DNA of 64,000 nt from positions 3,906,001-3,970,000 of the forward strand of contig NZ_CP011114.1 of the NCBI RefSeq assembly GCF_000993825.1. Direction: 5' to 3'. Positions 34,489 through 43,387 of this stretch are shown here, one piece after another. Made by a program: the position numbers and the translations under genes. Below the pieces are notes generated by a model. The model was not told where the DNA came from, ran no database searches, and saw only the letters and a program-made list of their open reading frames with translations. Source of the stretch: Paenibacillus durus ATCC 35681. GTDB lineage: Bacteria > Bacillota > Bacilli > Paenibacillales > Paenibacillaceae. Position 1 is the stretch's first letter. Each line of letters opens with the position of its first letter.

Positions 34489-34788
34489 TTACACCTTTCT
34501 TCTGCACCGTACGTAGACGCCGCCTGCAATGCTGATCGCTAATAGAGGGAATGCGAATTGAACGCTCTCATACACTAACCTTTGTATATTTGCATCTTCC
34601 TTCACTTGCATTGACAATCCCATCAGGGAGGTTTCCATGGCCTTCATCATCCCCATCATGAAGCTCATAGCCTCCTGCTCCGTCGGTCCGAAGCGGAACA
34701 TCGAGATCAATATTGCGCCAAAAGCAAAGAAAAATGAGATAGTCACATACCAGACAAACAGCTTAAACCATTTTTTCTGCATCCACAT
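34489..34788 (-). CDS. Two-helix membrane protein of the Met-rich operon
   Basis: A 99-residue protein with hydrophobic helices near 8-31 and 74-92, joined by a Met-rich loop (MSFMMGMMKAMETSLMGLSM). ATG 34788 has GGGAGGGG upstream. It lies 3 bp before the next gene. No known family; it is probably a subunit of the same membrane assembly. Confidence 0.7.
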   Translation of the reverse strand: MWMQKKWFKLFVWYVTISFFFAFGAILISMFRFGPTEQEAMSFMMGMMKAMETSLMGLSMQVKEDANIQRLVYESVQFAFPLLAISIAGGVYVRCRRKV

Positions 34789-34812
34789 GACAAAGGCCCC
34801 TCCCTTCTTCTA

Positions 34813-35286
34813 TTATCTGGCCTTCCGTTCCTTGTTCTTAGGCCACTTTAATGCATGGGACTTCATATAGATGTGCCAGATCACGCTCGCTGCCGCCAGA
34901 TAAGTCAATTTTTCATGAATCCATAGTGTAAAAGCCGTTGCGGCATGGTTGCTATCCATGAAGAGCCAGATAACAGCCCCGGTAATGATAAAAACCAGAG
35001 TGGTAATGAAGGTAAAGAGTCCATAACCGGATGGGCCGAACACAAGCCATGGCTTTTTGGTCTTATCCCGTCTTAGGATACGAATGATTTCGTAGAAGAT
35101 GATAATCACAGTCAGCAAGACATACACAACCGCAGCTAAGCGATGTACGATATCCGCCGTCGCAATATCATACTGCATCACCCAACCATATTTCGCCCCT
35201 GCCATTGCAATTCCGCTCAGTGCCAAGATAGAGAACACAAGCGCCCATAACCAGTGAAGGATAAAATCAAACTTCATTACCTGCAT
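34813..35286 (-). CDS. Cytochrome b561-type/formate dehydrogenase gamma-like membrane protein
   Basis: About 157 residues with four helices. Histidines are placed for heme b binding: FILHWLWAL (helix 1), DIVHRLAAVVYVL (helix 2), LWIHEKLTYLAAASVIWHIYMKSHAL (helix 4). The pattern fits the cytochrome b/b6 (Ni-hydrogenase/formate dehydrogenase gamma) membrane anchor family. Such proteins pass electrons between a periplasmic partner and the quinone pool. The start is uncertain: TTG 35295, ATG 35286 or ATG 35277 all lie near GAGG. It sits in an operon with a multicopper oxidase. Confidence 0.75.
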   Translation of the reverse strand: MQVMKFDFILHWLWALVFSILALSGIAMAGAKYGWVMQYDIATADIVHRLAAVVYVLLTVIIIFYEIIRILRRDKTKKPWLVFGPSGYGLFTFITTLVFIITGAVIWLFMDSNHAATAFTLWIHEKLTYLAAASVIWHIYMKSHALKWPKNKERKAR

Positions 35287-35301
35287 CAACCTCAATCCGT
35301 T

Positions 35302-35880
35302 TTAGTCTTTGTTCGTTTCCGGTTCATCTACATTTGCCGTAGCGGCACTTGGCGTTTCCTCGTTGTGATTGGATTTCACTTCATTTCCTGCTGGAAGTGC
35401 TGCCCCATTGGAAGAGGCGACAGGAGTCTTATTGATATTGTGCTTCACATAACTGTACAAGAACGCGATCAACGCTACAACAAACAGAACGGTCAGCAGT
35501 TTTACAAAGAAGGTCAATATTCCCGCAACGCTCCAAGCGGATACAAATCCGATCCGGTTCGGGTTAAATCCGCCGTTCATTAAAATGCCCAGCAGATACA
35601 AAATGATGATTACGCCGATAAAAGTGGATGCCAGCACAAAAATCGTTTTCAACATCGGATCATTGCTAATCACCTGTTTTCCTTTGTTATAGGACTCTTT
35701 GAAGTACTTGTTCTTAAGCCATACGGCAAGTCCGACAACAATACTGATGATCAAAGCCACCAACAGCAGTTGAGTTACAGCCGAGAGTATTCCGCTGATG
35801 ACACTCCCTGTACCTCCATAAGTCCCCATATTCATTGAGCCTTGAACATTTCCGGACATATCCATATCCATATCCATCAT
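35302..35880 (-). CDS. Three-helix membrane protein with Met/Asp N-terminus
   Basis: A 192-residue protein starting MMDMDMDMSGNVQGSMNMGT, then hydrophobic segments near 30-56, 78-100 and 118-142 and a hydrophilic Ser/Asn/Glu tail. The alternating Met-Asp head could bind copper. GGAGGAG ribosome site. No family recognised. Neighbours are the cytochrome b-like gene 7 bp downstream and the two-TM coiled-coil protein upstream. Confidence 0.72.
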   Translation of the reverse strand: MMDMDMDMSGNVQGSMNMGTYGGTGSVISGILSAVTQLLLVALIISIVVGLAVWLKNKYFKESYNKGKQVISNDPMLKTIFVLASTFIGVIIILYLLGILMNGGFNPNRIGFVSAWSVAGILTFFVKLLTVLFVVALIAFLYSYVKHNINKTPVASSNGAALPAGNEVKSNHNEETPSAATANVDEPETNKD

Positions 35881-35903
35881 TTCTTGTTTCTCCTCCTTCT
35901 AAG

Positions 35904-36848
35904 TTAAATGTTCTCTTCCGAGTTAGCCGGTTCCGGCCGGGGTACGGCCAGACTTCGAATCATTCCAATGATTCCGACCGCCAGCAAAATAATGAAGAAT
36001 ACGGCAATCGACGTCATAAGCCCAGGAATTTGAATACCCTTAATGCTGAATCCACTGGATTGGCTTTGGGAAACTGCATTGGATGCTTCTGCGGCAGAAA
36101 GATTCCGGGCCTGTACAACGGTTTGTTCCATTTCATTGTCGACCCACCGGTTCAGGCTATCCATTTCCATAACGGTTTGTGCCATTTGATAAATGGCCTT
36201 GTTCGCCTGCTGGATATCTCCTAGCCCGCTATAAGCTGATGCCTGGGCTCCTGAGGCGTTGGACAGGAACAAATCTTTGGCATCATTGAGCTTAAGATAT
36301 ACGCTGTTAAGCGTCTTTCGGCTCTGAACCAGCAAATTGTAGCGGTTAACATACGTCTGATACGTTGGACTGGCTGATTCGGTCAATCCGGTCTGAGATT
36401 TTAACGTTTGGTCCAGCTGATTTAACAGATATACACTTTCAGACAGAAGATAAATGCCTCTCTGTCCGTTTTGAACCTGTACCGGATGCTGTACTCCTTC
36501 CTGACCGCCGGTTCCGCCTGATCCGCTGCTGCCATAGGTAGCTGCGCTAGCCGGAATAGCATAAGGGTATTCCGACATCAAATCCGCCATTTGCTTAACC
36601 GTTTGATTCGCGCCCGATACTTTCTCCTGCAGCGCATCCAGAGGATTCGGATTCACATTCATACTCGAAGCTGTCTCCGATTGCTGCATGGCAGCGTGCT
36701 GGCTGTGCGCGCTTGTTTCATTTGCCGCGGCTCCAAAGTCATTCCAAGATATGAGACCGCTCTTTGAAGCGAACCATCCGATATAGCCAAGGCCGGATAA
36801 AATAATGATGACGAGAACGAAACCAATGATGCTGCGAACTGTTTTCAA
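35904..36848 (-). CDS. Membrane protein with helical extracytoplasmic domain, first gene of the Met-rich operon
   Basis: A 314-residue protein with an N-terminal anchor (VRSIIGFVLVIIILSGLGYIG) and a C-terminal helix (PGLMTSIAVFFIILLAVGIIGMI), so the large central region (30-270) lies outside. The centre is helical, with YQTYVNRYNLLVQSRKTLNS and DIQQANKAIYQMAQTVMEMD, plus a SAHSQHAAMQQ patch. It starts at TTG 36848 behind AGGAGG (the nearby ATG is out of frame and stops). No domain recognised. It could be the sensor or scaffold of the assembly. Confidence 0.72.
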   Translation of the reverse strand: MKTVRSIIGFVLVIIILSGLGYIGWFASKSGLISWNDFGAAANETSAHSQHAAMQQSETASSMNVNPNPLDALQEKVSGANQTVKQMADLMSEYPYAIPASAATYGSSGSGGTGGQEGVQHPVQVQNGQRGIYLLSESVYLLNQLDQTLKSQTGLTESASPTYQTYVNRYNLLVQSRKTLNSVYLKLNDAKDLFLSNASGAQASAYSGLGDIQQANKAIYQMAQTVMEMDSLNRWVDNEMEQTVVQARNLSAAEASNAVSQSQSSGFSIKGIQIPGLMTSIAVFFIILLAVGIIGMIRSLAVPRPEPANSEENI

Positions 36849-37051
36849 AACATGCTCACCTCCTTTTTATGAAGAGTACATCGATGTCTTGTTTGCAGCT
36901 CAAGAATACCAATTCACTTTGGGGAAAGTATGAAGAAACAATGAGGAAAGAATGTTTTTCAAGATTATTAAAACGCACAGCCGCCGCGCATGTTCCGCAT
37001 TATAATTCGGAGTATGGTTTTTCAAGTCTCATAGTGGAGGAAAATGTAAAC

Positions 37052-38311
37052 ATGGTTTTGAATATCGAACAGCATATCAAGGAATATAAATCGGACCCGG
37101 AATCCGTGTATCATACATGGTTTCTAAATAACAGTGATCGATTAAAGGCTTTTCGTACAATAAAGAGCGGACTAAACGATGTAATACAAACCATTGAGTC
37201 AAGGACATTCGGAAATGATTTTAAAGGGTCTCCGCTTGAATTTGTACTGGCGGCGATATGTGAACAGAAGCAAGTATTTGAAGGAGCGGCTCACGCCTTT
37301 TACTGGAAGCCGAAGATGCGTATTCCCGATATCTATGAAAATGAAGAGAATCAGCTTGCTTTTGGAAGGTTCTTGAAGTCTGTTTCACAGACAACCCAGG
37401 AAAAAAATGTCCTAATGGAAATATTGGACTTAGACAGTTTACAAATAAAGGGGCTGGGACCGGCTGTAGCCAACATCCTATATTTTCTTCACCCTACCTT
37501 GTTTCCACCGTTCAATACGGCAATTGTCAACGGATTTAACCAGCTGCTTGGGCGTAAGATCAAGCTTGGATCATGGCCGGCTTATTTGGAGATGCGGGAA
37601 GAGCTAATAGAAATGAATGAAGCCTATCGTTCGGTCTTTTCAAAAGACTTAGGGGCAATCGCGGGGTTCATGTTTGAAATCGGGGCAGGGCGTATCATTA
37701 TTAGCGAAAATGCAGAGAAATATCTGAAGTCAGAAGCTGCCAAACGGGAAAAGACCAAGCTCAAGAGGCATTTGGACGTAACCAATGATATTAAAGAGAA
37801 AAATGAGCACAGTGAAATGCAGTATCATCTGGCCAGACTCGGAAATGCGCTGGGCTACCAGGTGTGGATCGCTCAGAACGATCATAAACGTAAATGGAAC
37901 CAGCATGTTCTTGGGGAATTTTCAGTCTCTTCTCTGCCATCACTGGATGTTCCGAAATCCGTGGCTGAGACAATATCCTTTATCGATGTGATCTGGCTGG
38001 ATGATCAGAACAACATCATTTCCGCTTTTGAAGTTGAAAAAAGCACCTCCATTTATTCGGGGATTCTAAGGCTGCATGATTTATCGTTATCGCTCGGTAA
38101 TCACGATTGCCGGCTTTACCTGATTTGCCCCGATAACCGGGAAAAGGAAGTCCAAGCTCAGCTGCTCCGCCCATCACTGCGACAGGAGAACGTCCATCCC
38201 ATTTCCTATATTTTGTTCTCTGATCTACGCTGTGATTGTGACGCAATGTGTAAATACGGCAGCTCCTCCGACGTTCTCAACCACATATCAAAGGTTTGCG
38301 CTGCCCCATAG
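37052..38311 (+). CDS. Restriction-like nuclease: HhH-type region plus PD-(D/E)XK-like C-terminal domain
   Basis: 419 residues from ATG 37052, chosen for GGAGG upstream; an in-frame ATG at 36869 would add 61 residues but has no ribosome site. Residues 125-165 (IKGLGPAVANILYFLHPTLF then PPFNTAIVNGF) look like a helix-hairpin-helix region. Residues 250-360 look like a restriction-endonuclease fold: Glu257 in a helix (EMQYHLARLGNALGYQVW), Asp312 (FIDVIWLDD), and Glu327-Val-Glu329-Lys330 (AFEVEKSTSIYSGILRLHDL). No methyltransferase partner is adjacent, so the role in defence or repair is open. Confidence 0.7.
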   Translation: MVLNIEQHIKEYKSDPESVYHTWFLNNSDRLKAFRTIKSGLNDVIQTIESRTFGNDFKGSPLEFVLAAICEQKQVFEGAAHAFYWKPKMRIPDIYENEENQLAFGRFLKSVSQTTQEKNVLMEILDLDSLQIKGLGPAVANILYFLHPTLFPPFNTAIVNGFNQLLGRKIKLGSWPAYLEMREELIEMNEAYRSVFSKDLGAIAGFMFEIGAGRIIISENAEKYLKSEAAKREKTKLKRHLDVTNDIKEKNEHSEMQYHLARLGNALGYQVWIAQNDHKRKWNQHVLGEFSVSSLPSLDVPKSVAETISFIDVIWLDDQNNIISAFEVEKSTSIYSGILRLHDLSLSLGNHDCRLYLICPDNREKEVQAQLLRPSLRQENVHPISYILFSDLRCDCDAMCKYGSSSDVLNHISKVCAAP

Positions 38312-38369
38312 TTGCCGCTGAAAGAGCACAATGGGAAAGTCAATTATCTTTCCTCAATATTGATTGCAT

Positions 38370-39092
38370 TCAGCTATTAAACAAATTCATCATAGATAAT
38401 GTTTTAGGCGCAAATGCTGCTTGCATATTTGCTACTACTATCACCATCATTAACAAAGTAAGAACAACCGTGGCAATTCCAAAAACAAAGTAGGCTTTTT
38501 CCTTAAATTTCCATTTTGAATCATTTGATTTAGCCCTTTTTATTAATGCGTTCCAAATATACACACTAAGTCCCATAAATAGGATCAACAATATCCCACA
38601 TACAATAGCTTTTGTAGTATGAAACTCGATGCGTTTATTAAACTTTTCCTGAATAATAGACGGGATATTTTCATTACCTGATTGTATCCAATCATTAAAC
38701 GCATAGCGTAATTCGTCCTTATATGTTGCTCCATTGGATATTTTAAACGAAACATCAAGCAATGAAAACCCATGCAACGGATTCAATGCATTTGTCAGAT
38801 TTGCTACAACAATCAAAATCATCAATAAAGCGACGCTACTACTCAAAAGCCCGAAAGAAAAGTATGCTTTTCTTTCAAATCCCCATTTTAACTTGCTTAT
38901 CTTAGGTGATCTTTTAAATTTAGTCCAAAAAATTATACTAAGCAATGCGAATATGAGTACTAAGCATCCACCAACAATAACGAGTACAGCATGATACTTA
39001 GCGTAATCACTAATGAGTGCATTCACGGCGGGGTTAGATTGTGAACCTGATTCAATTATCTCACTTAACGTACGTTGTAACTCGTCATTCAT
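38370..39092 (-). CDS. Four-helix membrane protein made of two repeats
   Basis: A 240-residue AT-rich gene product. Two halves share KWxFxxKAYFxFGxxxxxxxLLMxxIVVANxxxAxxP (SKLKWGFERKAYFSFGLLSS at 66-85 and DSKWKFKEKAYFVFGIATVV at 191-210). Each half also has a preceding helix (HAVLVIVGGCLVLIFALLSI and KAIVCGILLILFMGLSVYIW). CGGAGG ribosome site. The family is unrecognised. It is convergent with the nuclease-like gene. Confidence 0.72.
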   Translation of the reverse strand: MNDELQRTLSEIIESGSQSNPAVNALISDYAKYHAVLVIVGGCLVLIFALLSIIFWTKFKRSPKISKLKWGFERKAYFSFGLLSSSVALLMILIVVANLTNALNPLHGFSLLDVSFKISNGATYKDELRYAFNDWIQSGNENIPSIIQEKFNKRIEFHTTKAIVCGILLILFMGLSVYIWNALIKRAKSNDSKWKFKEKAYFVFGIATVVLTLLMMVIVVANMQAAFAPKTLSMMNLFNS

Positions 39093-39476
39093 TTTAACTG
39101 CCTCCGAAATTTCATTTGTGCTTTGTACATTACGAAGAAAACGAGCAGACCCCGTCTAGCAAAACGAATTCGCTCCTTCTCCCAGTCTGCCCCTATGGGG
39201 GGCTAAAGTTTGTATATTCATTTTGAAGTATAGTATTTGCTCCACCCTGATCAGAATCAGCTCAAGTCTAGTCTTTTTCCTAGACCTAGGCCCTGTAAGG
39301 ATTGGCATATTGTTGAACATTCAGCAAACGGCAGCCGATCGATTTGACCGGCTACCGGAGAGAAATTGTTTGTTAAGTTGGTGATTTCGTTTATCATACC
39401 GGATCGCCCCCTAGTACTCGTACGACCTCGCGCAGCAAGTAAGGCCTGCTTACTGGCATTCGAGCGGGCTAACCGA
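39093..39476. other. Intergenic stretch without a supported gene
   Basis: 384 bp between the duplicated membrane protein and the GH32 gene. Short frames exist on both strands, but none has a ribosome site or recognisable domain. The composition changes from AT-rich to GC-richer near 39400, which suggests a junction between acquired and core sequence. No tRNA or clear repeat was seen. Confidence 0.5.
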
Positions 39477-40982
39477 TTACCACGCCGACCGCAGCTTCCA
39501 GACATCCAGCGACGCGAGACTCACACTGCCACCGCTTGCGAAGACTTCCACTATCACACTGGCCGGTTCCGGGTAGATATTATTGGTCATGGCGGTACGG
39601 TAATCATCGGTATAAACCTCTACTGCACAGGTATCGACAAAAATATGCAGCCTCAGCGGCTCATCCCCCGTTCTTTCCAGTACTGCCGACCGGACGCCCT
39701 CGCTCCAGCCATCGGATCGGGTCCGGTCAAAGCGTAAGACGCCGGTCTTCGTATTATAGACGAGCAGCGTCTGCTGCGAGCCGTCCTCTGCGCCCCGCAG
39801 CACGAACCCGATTTCTTCGGCCGTGCAGCCGGACATTTCGAACTCCGCCTTGATCTCCAGGCAGTCGCTGCCCACATATTTAGGGATCACCGGAACTCCC
39901 GGCGCGACCTCGGTCTGCTCGATATGGTAATGCTCCCTGCGCAGAACCTCCAGTTCCTTAACGGGCTCAAATTTTAGCCGGCCGTCACTGTCCAGCTCCA
40001 CAGTGCGCGGAGCCGACATAGCCCCGCACCAGTGATTAGCAGCGGTCGGTCCGAAGTCCTTGAACCACGGCATCCAGTCCCAGGCATTCAGCCAAGCGAT
40101 GATGATCCTTCTGTCTTGACCGTCTAGGAAGGACTGCGGAGCGTAGTATTCGAAGCCGTGATCCACATCGCCCATCGTGTCCCAGGTGAACCTTCCGGTT
40201 CCATAGTCCATGTCTCCGACCAGATAGATGGTTTTGCGTTCCCCCATGCCCATCGGCGAGAACATGAGCACATAGCGGCCATCTAAAGGAAAGAAATCCG
40301 GGCATTCCCACATCGTCCCCATCGTTCCGTCGCTTTCGGCCAGCACGCCGACGTAGTTCCATTCGCGAAGATCCGGCGATTTGTAAAGCAGCGCTTTTCC
40401 AATTCCGTCCTTGCCCGAGCCGACCACCATGTACCATGTCCCGTCATGCTTCCACACTTTCGGGTCGCGGAAATCGGCGGAGCCGTCCTTCGGCGGATCG
40501 GGAATGACCGGGTTGCCCTCGTACTTCTCAAAGGTGATCCCGTCCTGGCTGGTGGCGAGACATTGGGACTGGATCAGAGCGCCGTCTTTGATAATCGTCC
40601 CCGTATAGAGCACGGAGAGAACGCCATTGTCGTCTACTGCGCTGCCCGAAAATACGCCTCCCCGTTCATCCTGATCATAAGGCTCGCTTGGGGCGAGCGC
40701 GATCGGCAGATGCTCCCAGTGGACGAGATCCTTGCTTTTAGCATGGCCCCAGTGCATGGCTCCCCATTTGGCGGCGTAAGGATAATGCTGATAGAACAGA
40801 TGATATTCGCCTTTGTAAAAAATCAGGCCATTCGGATCGTTAATCCAATAGGCCGGGGCCATAAAATGATATTTCAGCCGGCCGGGGTCCTTGCCGACAA
40901 TGTCCTTGATCCTGGAAATGGACTGTTCCGCTTTTAATAACGCTTCCCGATGCAGCAACGCTCCTTGTGTTGGCAGCTCCAC
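39477..40982 (-). CDS. Glycoside hydrolase family 32 (beta-fructosidase/sucrose-6-phosphate hydrolase type)
   Basis: A 501-residue cytosolic enzyme without signal peptide. GH32 nucleophile motif WINDPNG (Asp49), then FRDPKVW with the stabilising Asp and MWECPDFF with the acid Glu. The C-terminal beta-sandwich ends LDVWKLRSAW. GTG 40982 is chosen because GGAGGG lies 6 bases upstream; a longer frame would intrude into the GH172 gene. It probably splits fructose from fructo-oligosaccharides released by the neighbouring GH172 enzyme. Confidence 0.92.
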   Translation of the reverse strand: MELPTQGALLHREALLKAEQSISRIKDIVGKDPGRLKYHFMAPAYWINDPNGLIFYKGEYHLFYQHYPYAAKWGAMHWGHAKSKDLVHWEHLPIALAPSEPYDQDERGGVFSGSAVDDNGVLSVLYTGTIIKDGALIQSQCLATSQDGITFEKYEGNPVIPDPPKDGSADFRDPKVWKHDGTWYMVVGSGKDGIGKALLYKSPDLREWNYVGVLAESDGTMGTMWECPDFFPLDGRYVLMFSPMGMGERKTIYLVGDMDYGTGRFTWDTMGDVDHGFEYYAPQSFLDGQDRRIIIAWLNAWDWMPWFKDFGPTAANHWCGAMSAPRTVELDSDGRLKFEPVKELEVLRREHYHIEQTEVAPGVPVIPKYVGSDCLEIKAEFEMSGCTAEEIGFVLRGAEDGSQQTLLVYNTKTGVLRFDRTRSDGWSEGVRSAVLERTGDEPLRLHIFVDTCAVEVYTDDYRTAMTNNIYPEPASVIVEVFASGGSVSLASLDVWKLRSAW

Positions 40983-41040
40983 CTTTTTCCCTCCCAATTG
41001 GTAAGTCTGGAGCCTGCAAAGGCTCCGCCCAACCTCTCTT

Positions 41041-42393
41041 TTATTTAGACAAGAACGAATCGCGCACGCTTTTGCTTTGCAGGATATTGCCTTCGGAATG
41101 CCAGGACACCCGGGCTGCTTTTTTCTGAACCTGCTCTTCGCGCCCTTTGGCATAACCGTCCATTCGTTCTTCGGCCAGCCTGTAGGACTCCTCCATCTCT
41201 TCGTTCAGGACAGCCTTCTTAAGCTCGCCGGGGCTCGGGAATTGTGGCATCCGCTGAATTCGCTCCTCCACCGGCAGAATGCCGAACGGCTTGGACGGAA
41301 GCGTCTGATACCAATATGCGGTCGATGACCAGTCGTCCGACAGGTGGTTGGCATGGCCGTGCTCGATTGTCACCTTAAGGCTCTCCGAGAAATGAACCGG
41401 ATCGGTGATATGGAACCGGTAAGAGACCTGATAGCCCGGAACATCGCTCTCATGCACAATGGAGCCGTGGAACGGGAACGCATTCTTCTGCATCCCCCAG
41501 GCATGGTTGAAATAATCCTCGGCGCCCGTGCCGACGATGCTCGGCAGCTTCTCTCCGTCAATGAAGATCATATCGTCCCCCTCGCCCCACCAGCTTCCCT
41601 GGAAATGGGTAACCGAAAGGTTGCAGCCGATATAGTGGCCTTTGCCTTCCGCTTCCAGAATAACGTAGTTGCCCTCACCGTCCAGATTGGCGACCCGGTT
41701 GACTTCCGGCGTATTCACCTGAAGATCCGGCCCCCAGCCGTCGCATGGATTCTCGCGGCGCCACTGCGCATGGAAATAAGCGGTATCACCCCCAAGAGGC
41801 TGCTTGTACAGCTCATAATCGATATGGAAGTACAAGCCGAACGGCACATCGTTCTCGTTAATGATCTCAATCTTGGCCCGTTTGTTGAACGGCATCGGCA
41901 GATAGCAGTTGACCGAAGCCACGCCGCCGAATTTGAACTGCTCCTCCGGTTTCACCGACACGGTGAACGGAAGGGAGGCGAAGTTGCCGGGCATGGAATG
42001 GCCGATGCAAAAGAAGTCGCCGTACGGCACAAGCACGCTGGGATGGGCTTGGTCGTCCCAGGTCATGCGGATCAGCACCTTGCGGTACCAGGCCGGATCG
42101 GCCGATTCCCAGGTGACGCCGAGCGCGTTGTGAATTTCGTTGACAGGCGCGATATTGCCGCCCCACTCGGGATTCATTACGCTTGGACCGTGCACCCGGC
42201 GGCAGAATGAGGTCATCCAGATATGGTTGATGCTACCCGGACCTTCCATATCGCCAAGCACGACGGTGCCGCCAGCCGGAATCATCCAATAGTCCTGATT
42301 TCGCCCGTCCTGATCCCAACTGGATACGCGGGCTGAGCGCACCTCCTTCACCTGGGTTAAATTTCCGAGTAAGTTCAACGATTGAGTATGCAT
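41041..42393 (-). CDS. GH172 (DUF2961) enzyme, likely alpha-fructofuranosidase/difructose-dianhydride acting
   Basis: A 450-residue protein matching DUF2961, now family GH172: GPGSINHIWMTSFC near the N-terminus, KVLIRMTWDDQAHPSVLVPYGDFFCIGH, LYFHIDYELY, HFQGSWWGEGDDMIFIDGEKLPSIVGTGAEDYFNHAWG and HITDPVHFSESLKVTIEHG. GH172 members act on difructose dianhydrides or alpha-D-fructofuranosides and form trimers. No signal peptide. ATG 42393 behind AAGGAG. Pairing with GH32 and an ABC importer suggests intracellular breakdown of an imported fructan fragment. Confidence 0.88.
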   Translation of the reverse strand: MHTQSLNLLGNLTQVKEVRSARVSSWDQDGRNQDYWMIPAGGTVVLGDMEGPGSINHIWMTSFCRRVHGPSVMNPEWGGNIAPVNEIHNALGVTWESADPAWYRKVLIRMTWDDQAHPSVLVPYGDFFCIGHSMPGNFASLPFTVSVKPEEQFKFGGVASVNCYLPMPFNKRAKIEIINENDVPFGLYFHIDYELYKQPLGGDTAYFHAQWRRENPCDGWGPDLQVNTPEVNRVANLDGEGNYVILEAEGKGHYIGCNLSVTHFQGSWWGEGDDMIFIDGEKLPSIVGTGAEDYFNHAWGMQKNAFPFHGSIVHESDVPGYQVSYRFHITDPVHFSESLKVTIEHGHANHLSDDWSSTAYWYQTLPSKPFGILPVEERIQRMPQFPSPGELKKAVLNEEMEESYRLAEERMDGYAKGREEQVQKKAARVSWHSEGNILQSKSVRDSFLSK

Positions 42394-42481
42394 GCGTAAT
42401 TTCTCCTTTGCGATAAATAATTTTTCTATTTAAAATGAGTTATTGCCGCAGGTTGTCGGCACGTACCCGTCAGGCTGCCGG

Positions 42482-43375
42482 TTAGCCCTTCACGGCCCCG
42501 GCCGTCATGCCTTCGATAATGAATCTTTGAAAGACGGCGAAGAACACCAGCTGCGGGATAATGAGCAGCGTGCTTGCCGCAATGATGCCGCCGTAATCAA
42601 TGTTGAAGCGGCCCTTGAACTGGGAAATGCCAAGCGAGATCGTGGTCATCGTCTCATCGCTGATTAAGGTGACCGCAAACGGGAACTCATTCCAGATATA
42701 CAGCATGTTAAAAATGAACACCGTGGCGACCACCGGCATAATAATCGGGAATACGACCGACCTGCCTAGCGTAAAGAGACCGCAGCCGTCGATAATCGCC
42801 GCTTCCTCGACCTCTCTTGGAAATCCGCGGAGAAAGCCGGTAAACAGCAGCGTATTGAAAGAAATCGAAGTCGCTATATAGGGAATGATCAGCGAAGCGT
42901 ACGTATTGAGCAGCCCGAAGGATAGGGTCAGCCGGTATACCGGGAACAGCAGGATGAACGCAGGGATGGCTAATCCCGCCAGCAGCAGCGCGGTCAAGGA
43001 CCGTCTCAATCGTTCGGAACGGAATACCATACGCGTCAAGGCATAGGAGCTCATAAACGTAATCAAGACTTCAATCACGATGGTGATGACGGCAATAATG
43101 AACGTATTTTTATACAGCAGTCCCATATTCAGCGTCGTAAGCGCCCGCTCATAATTGTCAAAGCTCAGCGTCTCGGGCAGGCTGAACGGATTATTTAGAA
43201 TGTCGCTGTTCGTCTTGAACGACAGCAGAATCATCCACAGGAAAGGAAACAACACCAGCAGGGTGATGATGTAAGCCAATATCGTAATGCCCGCATTGCC
43301 GCTTAAACGCCCCTTTTTCATACGTTTCGCTTCCTTTACAACAGAGCTTGCCGTAGCACCGGATATAGAATTCAT
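42482..43375 (-). CDS. Carbohydrate ABC transporter permease (MalG type)
   Basis: A 297-residue membrane subunit with six helices and the EAA loop EVEEAAIIDGCGLFTLGRSVVFPIIMPV. GGGGGAG ribosome site. It follows the MalF-type gene by 12 bp and precedes the GH172 gene by 88 bp. The C-terminal FIIEGMTAGAVKG is the usual MalG-type end. Confidence 0.92.
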   Translation of the reverse strand: MNSISGATASSVVKEAKRMKKGRLSGNAGITILAYIITLLVLFPFLWMILLSFKTNSDILNNPFSLPETLSFDNYERALTTLNMGLLYKNTFIIAVITIVIEVLITFMSSYALTRMVFRSERLRRSLTALLLAGLAIPAFILLFPVYRLTLSFGLLNTYASLIIPYIATSISFNTLLFTGFLRGFPREVEEAAIIDGCGLFTLGRSVVFPIIMPVVATVFIFNMLYIWNEFPFAVTLISDETMTTISLGISQFKGRFNIDYGGIIAASTLLIIPQLVFFAVFQRFIIEGMTAGAVKG

Positions 43376-43387
43376 CTGGCTCTCCCC

